Source of the DNA: Guptibacillus hwajinpoensis
GTDB taxonomy: Bacteria; Bacillota; Bacilli; Bacillales; Bacillaceae_O
Reading direction: 5' to 3'
Assembly (NCBI GenBank): GCA_016841765.1
Contig: JAENYN010000048.1
Coordinates: forward strand, 1-33,899
DNA length: 33,899 nucleotides
Position 1 is the stretch's first letter; every line of letters starts with the position of its first letter. A program made the translations under genes and the position numbers. Under the pieces are notes generated by a model that ran no database searches, was not told the origin of the DNA, and saw nothing but the letters and a program-made list of their open reading frames with translations. This document shows, in pieces, positions 22,634-28,184 of the stretch.

Positions 22634-22765
22634 ATGGGCAGGCAGAAAAAAGGGAATCCAAACGCGCAGCGAAATAACAATGAAAAGAAAATGGCCATGA
22701 GATCAGAAGGCAAAGATATGCCTTCATATGCTGAAAATGAAGTGAAGAAAAATGAATACCGTTAA
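22634..22765 (+). CDS. Putative small forespore protein, 43 aa (SASP-like)
   Basis: Short basic protein, MGRQKKGNPNAQRNNNEKKM followed by AMRSEGKDMPSYAENEV and KKNEYR. It is rich in Asn, Lys, Arg and Glu, has no hydrophobic core and looks disordered, like minor small acid-soluble spore proteins. I do not recognise it as any known Ssp. Support comes from AAAGGAG 9 nt before the ATG, a consensus-quality sigma-G promoter and a perfect terminator overlapping the stop. It faces sspL across that terminator. The expected role is packing or protection in the spore core, inferred from promoter and composition only. Confidence 0.7.
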   Translation: MGRQKKGNPNAQRNNNEKKMAMRSEGKDMPSYAENEVKKNEYR

Positions 22766-22800
22766 TTTAAAAAGCTCCCGCTGCGGGAGCTTTTTAAATT
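22764..22800. terminator. Bidirectional rho-independent terminator
   Basis: Perfect 17-bp stem (22764-22780 with 22784-22800, core AAAAAGCTCCCG / CGGGAGCTTTTT) and a 3-nt loop. It serves the rightward 43-aa gene and leftward sspL. Confidence 0.95.
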
Positions 22801-22806
22801 ATGGTG

Positions 22807-22947
22807 TTAACGCTTTGTGTTATCTTTCTTCGCTTTTTCCTCACCCTGGCTTATCGGGTCATCCATACGTTCTTTAGCGGGGCTTGTTCCCATCGGGTTG
22901 ACACTTGGTGCTTCTGTGCCCCTGTTTTTGTTCCTTCTTTTTGACAT
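22807..22947 (-). CDS. sspL: Small acid-soluble spore protein L (SspL)-like, 46 aa
   Basis: Minor spore-core protein made in the forespore. The 46-aa hydrophilic chain begins MSKRRNKNRG and ends with KAKKDNTKR, close to the KKSNTKR end of B. subtilis SspL. The middle has VNPMG and a DDP segment in register with SspL's VTPQG and NDPKTE. The ATG follows GAGGTGA. The ypdQ-ypdP-ypeP genes nearby are the same neighbours as sspL in B. subtilis, which raises confidence. A clear sigma-G promoter was not found upstream. It is too short for routine ORF cut-offs. Confidence 0.78.
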   Translation of the reverse strand: MSKRRNKNRGTEAPSVNPMGTSPAKERMDDPISQGEEKAKKDNTKR

Positions 22948-23056
22948 ACAATCACCTCACCGATTAGTGTCCAATTTTTTTCGGAAAGTATGTATGCATA
23001 TATAAAAAAAGTAAGGTATGATGTAATGGAGTATAAGGGTTAAAGGCGGGGATTGT

Positions 23057-23335
23057 TTGTTTAGGCGGGATGCGACAGTCGACGAATTTTTGGAGTATTT
23101 GGACAGCAAAGGTTTCAAATTTGACCGTCAGGAGCACGGCTTCATCTTTTTTGGCCAGAAGTTGACAGGTGCGAGTGACTACCTCGTGAATATCGCCATT
23201 GAGATCACGCTGAAATTGCAGCGTGAATTTGACGGCAGTTACTTCGTAGCCGTTCTTGAAGCTCTTCATGAAAAGAAAATACATACCAGAAAAGAAGCGT
23301 TTCAATTCATGAAGCAAAAAAACACTGCGAGCTGA
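23057..23335 (+). CDS. Uncharacterised small protein, 92 aa (possibly DUF6123)
   Basis: Cytoplasmic protein of unknown function: MFRRDATVDEFLEYLDSKGF, an aromatic beta-like stretch (HGFIFFGQKLT), ASDYLVNIAIEITLKLQREFDG and a short helical end. I recall a similar small Bacillus family (DUF6123) but cannot confirm it. The start is TTG at 23057, 6 nt after GGCGGGG; no in-frame ATG lies near the N-terminus. It converges with ypdQ across a terminator hairpin at 23403-23436. Confidence 0.68.
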   Translation: MFRRDATVDEFLEYLDSKGFKFDRQEHGFIFFGQKLTGASDYLVNIAIEITLKLQREFDGSYFVAVLEALHEKKIHTRKEAFQFMKQKNTAS

Positions 23336-23402
23336 AACAGCGGGCCGTCTTCGGAACAAAATCATATTTGTCACGGCACTGGAAATTACAAGAGAAAAAA
23401 CG

Positions 23403-23436
23403 AAGTCCCGCTGCATGTTCCTCAGCGGGACTTTTT
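23403..23436. terminator. Bidirectional terminator between convergent genes
   Basis: 11-bp stem AAGTCCCGCTG / CAGCGGGACTT with a 9-nt loop. T residues follow on the plus strand and the complement of the A run follows on the minus strand. Confidence 0.9.
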
Positions 23437-23822
23437 CATTCATTTAAATGGATGGCCTGCTTTGCCAGCTGGTCGGCCCTGTTTTCCTTTGTAGGAACCC
23501 ACTTCAGGAAAAAAAGGTCAAATTTGTCGATTTGCTCCAATGCCTTTTCCAGGAGAGGGACGTATACCGGATTCTTTACGTAGCGACGCTCCACCGCCCG
23601 TTCGACAAGCTGTGAATCTGTCCGGAAGGAAACGGCCGTATAGCCTTTCTCAAGGCAGATGTCCAGCCCCATCGATAAAGCGGCATATTCCGCTTCATGG
23701 ACGGAAAGGCCGCCGAGCGGAACGGAATGCTGTTCGACGTCGCTGCCGTTTTTAATGAAAATGCCTGCGCCAGCCGGGCCCGATTCGCCCCGGCTGGCGC
23801 CATCGACATAAACTTCAATCAT
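23436..23822 (-). CDS. ypdQ: RNase HI-like protein YpdQ
   Basis: RNase H-fold protein, 128 aa. The acidic residues expected for cleavage of RNA in RNA-DNA hybrids are all visible: Asp in VYVDGASRG, Glu in HEAEYAAL, Asp in RTDSQLV and the last Asp in ENRADQLAKQA. The B. subtilis YpdQ homologue has been reported as lacking RNase H activity, so function cannot be assumed. The true start is ATG 23822 (MIEVYVDGAS), with GGGTGG about 9 nt upstream; the longer frame overlaps ypdP. It follows ypdP by 16 nt in the same operon, as in B. subtilis. Confidence 0.85.
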   Translation of the reverse strand: MIEVYVDGASRGESGPAGAGIFIKNGSDVEQHSVPLGGLSVHEAEYAALSMGLDICLEKGYTAVSFRTDSQLVERAVERRYVKNPVYVPLLEKALEQIDKFDLFFLKWVPTKENRADQLAKQAIHLNE

Positions 23823-23838
23823 GATTACATACCACCCA

Positions 23839-24540
23839 TTAGTTGGACTCTGGCTGTGCAGTTTCATTGCCATTGTGGAAATTCCTGGCTATATACATGA
23901 ACGGCGTATCAAGCAAAGCCACAATCCATTTTATGACATAAGTTGAAAAAGCGATCATTAACCATTCGCCAAACGGGAAAACACCAATAAAGGCAATCGA
24001 TGTGAAAATCAGCGTATCGATGAGCTGGCTTGCCATTGTACTTCCGTTGTTGCGAATCCATAACTGGCTGTTTTTGTTGAATTTTTGCTTCAGCTTACTG
24101 TAAAGCCATACATCAAGATACTGGCTGATGATGTAGGCGGTCAGGCTGCCGGCTGCAATCCGCAACTGAAGCCCGAAAATGGTTTCGAGGGATTCCTGTG
24201 CGAAATCAATTTCATGAGGCTCGAATAAGAGAGCCACCTGCATGATCAGCGTCATGGACAGCAAAGCAAAGAAGCCCAGCCAAACAGCTTTCCGCGCTTC
24301 CTCTTTTCCGTATTTTTCGTTGAGGATATCGGTTGCCAGGAAGGCGGTCCCATAGAGGATGTTTCCAAGGGTTGCGGTCATGCCGAACAATTCCACTGTC
24401 TTGACGACCTGGATGTTGGCGATGACGGTGGCTGTTCCGACCCAGACGAATAGTCCGGTTTTTCCGAAAATCCGGTATGCTGCAAGCACGATGATGAAAT
24501 TCAGGACTGCAAACAGCAGCCAGATGAGTTCATTGACCAT
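23839..24540 (-). CDS. ypdP: Queuosine precursor transporter YpdP (YhhQ/VUT family)
   Basis: Membrane transporter for a queuosine precursor such as preQ0 or preQ1. The 233 aa contain about six hydrophobic helices, the family motif TDILNEKYGKEEARKAVWLGF, and NNGSTMASQLIDTLIFTSIAF, both typical of YhhQ. The link to queuosine is strengthened by a preQ1-I riboswitch directly in front of the gene. The ATG at 24540 has AGGAGGA upstream, and that Shine-Dalgarno is the last part of the riboswitch. It is followed by ypdQ. Confidence 0.93.
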   Translation of the reverse strand: MVNELIWLLFAVLNFIIVLAAYRIFGKTGLFVWVGTATVIANIQVVKTVELFGMTATLGNILYGTAFLATDILNEKYGKEEARKAVWLGFFALLSMTLIMQVALLFEPHEIDFAQESLETIFGLQLRIAAGSLTAYIISQYLDVWLYSKLKQKFNKNSQLWIRNNGSTMASQLIDTLIFTSIAFIGVFPFGEWLMIAFSTYVIKWIVALLDTPFMYIARNFHNGNETAQPESN

Positions 24541-24548
24541 TAATAATT

Positions 24549-24587
24549 CCTCCTAGTTTTGGTGACGCGGGAGGTTTCGAACCGCGG
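24549..24587 (-). promoter_or_regulatory. PreQ1 class I riboswitch
   Basis: On the minus strand, P1 is CGCGG (24586-24582) pairing with CCGCG, and the loop is TTCGAAACCTC. The A-rich tail TCACCAAAACTAGGAGG matches preQ1-I aptamers of queC and Thermoanaerobacter. The tail that folds into the P1 minor groove contains the AGGAGG ribosome site of ypdP, so ligand binding should hide it: a translational OFF switch. It starts about 13-14 nt after the predicted transcription start. Confidence 0.85.
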
Positions 24588-24606
24588 TGAAAAGAACCAA
24601 TTGTAA

Positions 24607-24635
24607 ATTATACGAGTAATTCTCAAAGGTTGCAA
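24607..24635 (-). promoter_or_regulatory. Sigma-A promoter of ypdP-ypdQ
   Basis: Minus-strand TTGCAA (24635-24630), a 17-bp spacer and TATAAT (24612-24607). Transcription would begin near 24600, just before the riboswitch. Confidence 0.8.
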
Positions 24636-24665
24636 TAAAATAATAATCATAGAGGTGACAATCAT

Positions 24666-25328
24666 ATGATGTTCCGAATTGAATGGCTGTATATGGATCC
24701 CAAAAAGAAACGGGAAGTGGACTTCACATCCAATTGGATCAGCGGGGAAGAAGTGCTGCAAGTGGCTGACGACCTCATCAAAACAGGCCGCACTAAAGAA
24801 CTTACATTCTTGGATGAAAATGATGTGAGATGGAATCGAAAAGAAACGGAGCGCCTCCTTGCAAAAGTAGAGGAAGAACCTCATGACATCGAGGCATATT
24901 TTGATGGGGGATATGATAAAAAGACAGGAAAAGCAAGTGCCGGAATGGTCATATACTATAAAAAGGGCGGCAAAACGCATCGGATCAGGAGGAATGCCAG
25001 TCTTGACGGACTTTCGTCCAATAATGAAGCCGAATATGCGGCGTTATGGAATCTGGTTGACCTGATGGAGGGGGCCGGCATTCACCATCAGACAATCAAG
25101 ATCAGCGGGGACTCCGCCGGTGCAATCAACCAGATTTCCGGCGAGTGGCCATGTTATGATGAAAATCTGAATACCTGGCTTGACAGAATCGAAAATAGGC
25201 TGGAAACGCTCGGCCTGAAGGTGCGCTGGGAACTGATTGACAGAAGAAAGAATAAAGAAGCCCATGAGCTTGCTGATAAAGGTTTGGAAGGCACCTTGAT
25301 AGACGGGAGCACAGTTGTTTCCGGTTAA
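24666..25328 (+). CDS. ypeP: RNase H-like protein YpeP
   Basis: RNase H-fold protein of 220 aa. Residues 1-75 form a separate N-terminal domain (MMFRIEWLYMDPKKKREVDF...). Residues 76-215 are the RNase H domain, with Asp in EAYFDGGYD, Glu in NNEAEYAAL, Asp in SGDSAGAINQ and Asp in HELADKGL, so the DEDD-like set looks preserved. Homologues are often labelled reverse transcriptase-like. It diverges from ypdP and precedes ypeQ as in B. subtilis. The ATG follows GAGGTGA by 7 nt; a second ATG directly after it is an alternative. Confidence 0.85.
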   Translation: MMFRIEWLYMDPKKKREVDFTSNWISGEEVLQVADDLIKTGRTKELTFLDENDVRWNRKETERLLAKVEEEPHDIEAYFDGGYDKKTGKASAGMVIYYKKGGKTHRIRRNASLDGLSSNNEAEYAALWNLVDLMEGAGIHHQTIKISGDSAGAINQISGEWPCYDENLNTWLDRIENRLETLGLKVRWELIDRRKNKEAHELADKGLEGTLIDGSTVVSG

Positions 25329-25403
25329 CGCCCATCCTTTAAGTGCCGGATTATTTCTATACAGAGTCATATTAACAACGATCGAGAAGCAGGGAGTGAA
25401 AGG

Positions 25404-25601
25404 ATGAATCGTATCAAAGCTGTAAAGGAGGCGGGATGCCTGCTGGATACGTACTGCAGCGACTGTTTTTTGAAAGAACATCACCGCCGCACGGGCGGCA
25501 AAGCATATGCCCATTCATTTTGCATCAATTCGTGTACAGTCGGAGAAAAGCTGCAGGAGTATGGCAGCCTGCTGGCTGGGAAACAAGAAGAAAGCCGTTA
25601 A
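25404..25601 (+). CDS. ypeQ: Zinc-finger protein YpeQ, 65 aa
   Basis: Small cytoplasmic protein with candidate zinc ligands: C-x5-YC-x2-C (Cys12, Cys18, Cys21), His26/His27 and FCIN-SC (Cys40, Cys44), in the order LLDTYCSDCFLKEHHRRTGG...YAHSFCINSC. This matches B. subtilis YpeQ, which also follows ypeP. The function is unknown. The ATG follows GGGAG by about 7 nt. Downstream lies a repeat-rich spacer without an evident conventional terminator. Confidence 0.82.
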   Translation: MNRIKAVKEAGCLLDTYCSDCFLKEHHRRTGGKAYAHSFCINSCTVGEKLQEYGSLLAGKQEESR

Positions 25602-25727
25602 AGAAAACTTGCCGATTGGCGAGCCTTTAGGCGAAGACAGAGGCGTAGTTGCCCTTATCTATATTCCAAAAATTTGAGTCCGGGTCGAATTACGTCCTTG
25701 CTGACAATTTATATTTTCTTTTATGGT
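25602..25727. other. Spacer with tandem mini-hairpins
   Basis: Contains GCCGATTGGC (25611-25620) and GCCTTTAGGC (25623-25632), two short hairpins in tandem followed by GAGGCGTAGTTGCCC. I have a memory of similar blocks behind genes in other Bacillaceae, but only one copy is in this window. Confidence 0.35.
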
Positions 25728-25886
25728 AGGCTCTGTTAAACGCTAGTGTTGATTTCCGTTGCAGGTACTCGCTTTCCGCGGGGCGGGCGCTGAGCCTCCC
25801 TCACCTGTCCGGTAGTCCCGCAGGAGTCTCGCACCTTCCACTCCAATCAACTAGCAAAAAATCGACATTGTGCTTTAACACAGCCT
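25728..25886 (-). mobile_element. 159-bp element (copy C) with different terminal repeats but the same core
   Basis: Ends AGGCTCTGTTAAA (25728-25740) and TTTAACACAGCCT (25874-25886) are complementary at 12 of 13 positions. The interior is the palindromic core in minus orientation. Its arm pair is GGTAC (25764-25768) with GCACC (25831-25835), complementary with one G-T pair. No coding capacity. No clear target-site duplication is visible. Confidence 0.72.
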
Positions 25887-26245
25887 TTTTTAAAAACGAG
25901 TGGAATGGAGCGGAGGACACTCGTCTCCTCGAAAATAAAAACCCATTTTCTTCGAGCGGTGTTATTTCAAAGAAGCTTTTTCAAAGTCCTACAGGAAATA
26001 GGGGAAAGGCTGAGACCCCGCAGGCGTAGCCGAGGGCTCAGCTTCCTCCCCGCGGCAAAGAAGACACTGTGAGTGCGACCGGAGGGAAGCAGGAACAGAT
26101 GTCGCACTTGTGCCTATGGTGAAAGCGAGTGTCTGCAGCGCAATGGAACGAACTTATTTTTTTCAGCTTAACTGATTATGAGTATTCAGTGGTGAATATA
26201 TATTGTGCGTCTCTAAGCATGACTTATTTAGTTATGCCGAACCTC
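25887..26245 (+). mobile_element. Truncated copy (D) of the TIR element, with a 63-bp internal insertion
   Basis: Starts at TTTTTAAAAACGAGTGGAATGG and lacks the left terminal repeat and left hairpin. It keeps the core (ACACTCG / CGAGTGT arms) and the right segment ending GTTATGCCGAACCTC. Compared with copy B it carries extra sequence at about 25929-25991, itself containing ATTTTC and CAAAGAAGCTTTTTCAAAG inverted repeats. It directly abuts copy C, which may have removed its left end. Confidence 0.72.
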
Positions 26246-26332
26246 TTTAAAAAGGAAGAAAAGCGCAGTCTCCCTTTTCCGCACTTTATCGAAACAAATA
26301 TATGCAAGGATTTAATACGTTCATACACGATG

Positions 26333-26379
26333 AAAAGCCCGGGTTGCCATTCCATGACAGGATGACAGCCCGGGCTTTT
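26333..26379 (-). terminator. Rho-independent terminator of the DUF2564-like gene
   Basis: 11-bp stem AAAAGCCCGGG / CCCGGGCTTTT around a 25-nt loop, just beyond the leftward stop codon. Confidence 0.85.
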
Positions 26380-26388
26380 GCAAGATGA

Positions 26389-26637
26389 TCACCGCCTGGC
26401 TTCTTTCAGTTGTTCCTCACAGCGGTCAAGGAGCTCCATCGACTGTTCAAAAAACTGCCCGTCTGTGCCGGGTGAAGCTTTGACTGCCTCGGCATATTCG
26501 ACCCGGGCATTGTTAACAGCCCTCTTTGCATCTTCCAGTTGATCAGGGTCCATACTCATTGTAGCTGTTCCCACCATTTTTTCTGCTGCTTTAATGGACA
26601 TTTCCAGCTGCTTGATTTCATTATACGGCTCTGACAT
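26389..26637 (-). CDS. DUF2564-like protein, 82 aa
   Basis: Small cytoplasmic helical protein, MSEPYNEIKQLEMSIKAAEK followed by MVGTATMSMDPDQLEDAKRAV, which fits my memory of the Bacillus DUF2564 family. The function is unknown. I chose the second ATG (26637) because GGAGGG sits 6 nt before it. The first ATG (26643) would start immediately after the ribosome site with no room for initiation. It is a single-gene unit with its own terminator, next to the repeat cluster. Confidence 0.72.
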   Translation of the reverse strand: MSEPYNEIKQLEMSIKAAEKMVGTATMSMDPDQLEDAKRAVNNARVEYAEAVKASPGTDGQFFEQSMELLDRCEEQLKEARR

Positions 26638-26814
26638 TTCCATCCCTCCAAATCGACTGTTTTCTGCAAATAGGTTGCCAAATCGAATCCTGTTTTATGC
26701 AGGGCGCTGAATCAGCAGAAGGCAATACAAGCTGACATTCATAAAATAGCGGAAAGTGAGAAAGATAAAAAGAAAGAAACAAGTTGTGGTGGTGCAAATG
26801 AATCTGACATATTG

Positions 26815-26820
26815 TATAAT
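26815..26820 (+). promoter_or_regulatory. -10 box of the recombinase gene
   Basis: Perfect TATAAT about 43 bp before the ATG at 26863. The -35 region (GTGCAA at 17-bp spacing) is poor, so a weak or activated promoter is likely. Confidence 0.45.
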
Positions 26821-26862
26821 ATAAGTACAATAAGAAAAATTGGAGCGGAGGTGACTTAGCGA

Positions 26863-27429
26863 ATGGAATTTGTACAGCCAATCAAAGACCAGAAAAATAT
26901 TGAAGAGATGCGCAGCTATCTTGAAAGCAAATCTGCACGCGATGCATTGCTCTTTACGTTCGGAATCAACAGTGTCCTCCGGATAACTGAACTTTTAAAA
27001 TTGAAGGTGTCAGATGTGATAGATGAAAACGGGTTTGTTAAAGATCATTATGAAATAAGAGAACCGGCAGCAGAAGCCAGGGCGCATTATCCGCTCGGAA
27101 AAAATGTCAAAAAAGCGATCAAAGATTATTTGAAAGACTATAAAGGAAATCTTGACCGGCCTTTATTTCCATCCCGAAAAGGGAATAAAGCCATCAGCCG
27201 CCAGCAGGCATGGCATATTTTAAACGATGCGGCAAGGCAAACAGGGGTGACAGAGCGGATCGGCAACCATTCACTCAGAAAGACTTTCGTTTACCATGCA
27301 TATAAAAATGGTGCGGATCTTTCCCTGCTGCAGGAAATGCTCAACCACTCGAGTACGAAAGCGACACTGCGATACATCGGCATCAGCCCGGAGGAAAAAC
27401 ATGGAATAAGCATCGAATTGAATTTATGA
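26863..27429 (+). CDS. Tyrosine recombinase, catalytic domain only, 188 aa
   Basis: Phage-integrase family site-specific recombinase. The catalytic residues can be followed: Arg in VLRITELLKL, the His-x2-Arg box in NHSLRKTFVYHAY, the second His in LNHSSTKATLRYIGI, and the nucleophile Tyr at the end of that motif. The N-terminal core-binding (SAM-like) domain is missing: the usual length is about 300 aa and here the chain begins about 20 residues before the catalytic domain. The ATG follows GGAGGTGA by 9 nt. No att sites or phage genes flank it, so it may be a domesticated enzyme. Confidence 0.85.
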   Translation: MEFVQPIKDQKNIEEMRSYLESKSARDALLFTFGINSVLRITELLKLKVSDVIDENGFVKDHYEIREPAAEARAHYPLGKNVKKAIKDYLKDYKGNLDRPLFPSRKGNKAISRQQAWHILNDAARQTGVTERIGNHSLRKTFVYHAYKNGADLSLLQEMLNHSSTKATLRYIGISPEEKHGISIELNL

Positions 27430-27430
27430 C

Positions 27431-27466
27431 CATAAAAAGAAGCTTCCTCGGAAGCTTCTTTTTATG
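27431..27466. terminator. Rho-independent terminator
   Basis: Perfect 17-bp stem with core AAAAAGAAGCTTCC / GGAAGCTTCTTTTT and a 2-nt loop, 2 nt after the recombinase stop. Confidence 0.95.
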
Positions 27467-27542
27467 TGAACGGATATTAAACCCGTAAAAAGTATTCAAG
27501 TTGAAAGCCCGGGCTGCTGCCCGCGTTTCATGGTTTTATTTT

Positions 27543-27740
27543 TTAAAACTTCAACTCGTCTACGAGTTGATGATCATCGTCCATCACCTTGACAGTTGCT
27601 GGGGAGTTTTGCCGGGCAAGATCCTTTGCATAATCGACGGCTTTGTCCCTGGATATATAAGACTGTTCAGGAGCGACATCCTCTGCTTTCACAATCCAGG
27701 CTGAAGCGTCTTTATTTGGGACAACAGTGTATGTGTACAT
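27543..27740 (-). CDS. DUF2188-like protein, 65 aa
   Basis: Small protein, MYTYTVVPNKDASAWIVKAED followed by SYISRDKAVDYAKDLARQN and a VKVMDDDHQLVDEL end. The layout (beta strands with a Trp, a DKA helix, then a D-x-H/G strand) is that of DUF2188 proteins, whose function is unknown. GGGAGGTG lies 6 nt before the ATG. It diverges from the adhE promoter region. Confidence 0.75.
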   Translation of the reverse strand: MYTYTVVPNKDASAWIVKAEDVAPEQSYISRDKAVDYAKDLARQNSPATVKVMDDDHQLVDELKF

Positions 27741-28015
27741 AAATGCACCTCCCGTTACCTTTATTTAATAAATGAGTCCCCTTACAGAAATAGAGTGAAA
27801 CATGCAAAAAAACAGATATTTATACACTGTTATACAACATTGCGTACAATTTAATAACAGAAGTCGGCGACTTTTACCCTTTAACATAATATAAACGGTA
27901 AAAACAATGTTAACGGCTAATCCTTTATCGGCAAGTAATTCTCAGCTTTTTTAAAAGTGAGAAGCTTGTATTTGGCGCATGTGTATCCGCTTACATAAGA
28001 TTGATCATGAATACA

Positions 28016-28033
28016 TTGTGAAATAGTTCACAA
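28016..28033. promoter_or_regulatory. Rex operator / Fnr box upstream of adhE
   Basis: TTGTGAAATAGTTCACAA is a perfect TTGTGAA-N4-TTCACAA inverted repeat. That is the Rex operator, with NADH/NAD sensing. It also contains TGTGA-N6-TCACA, the Fnr/CRP site. It lies about 52 bp upstream of the likely transcription start. Confidence 0.8.
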
Positions 28034-28064
28034 TTTATCCATACCCTTTTAGCCGCTGCCATTC

Positions 28065-28070
28065 TATAAT
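28065..28070 (+). promoter_or_regulatory. -10 box of adhE
   Basis: Perfect TATAAT with no usable -35 at 17 bp (TACCCT), consistent with an activator-dependent promoter. Confidence 0.55.
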
Positions 28071-28184
28071 GACGTTGAAAACAAATACAGAGAGAAAGTC
28101 ATGCTGCAGAGTTCCTTGCGGCGGAAGAACCGAATGATTGCAAAATTAAAAAATGCCGCGCACGCGGTTAAGGAGGAATTTAAA

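Larger units (their letters stand above)
27741..28184. other. adhE upstream region
   Basis: About 440 bp without a supported gene, AT-rich. It holds the Rex/Fnr-type box (28016-28033), a -10 TATAAT (28065-28070) and a leader of about 105 nt that includes a CCGCG-CAC-GCGG hairpin shortly before the AAGGAGG ribosome site. An in-frame extension of adhE into the leader (to 28101) is open but lacks a ribosome site. Confidence 0.6.

Noticed and set aside
22948-23040. Sigma-G promoter for sspL
   Set aside because: CATACTT occurs on the minus strand, but no acceptable -35 lies at 17-18 bp. I could not support a call.
25436-25630. 64-aa frame overlapping ypeQ
   Set aside because: It overlaps YpeQ in another frame. 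YpeQ has conserved cysteines and the better ribosome site.
26129-26365. 78-aa frame starting in the repeat cluster
   Set aside because: It lies within the right end of element copy D, where the same sequence in the other copies does not keep the frame open in a protein-like way.
28101-28184. 28-residue N-terminal extension of AdhE
   Set aside because: It has no ribosome site. The strong AAGGAGG lies before the ATG at 28185, and the family length (867 aa) fits that start.
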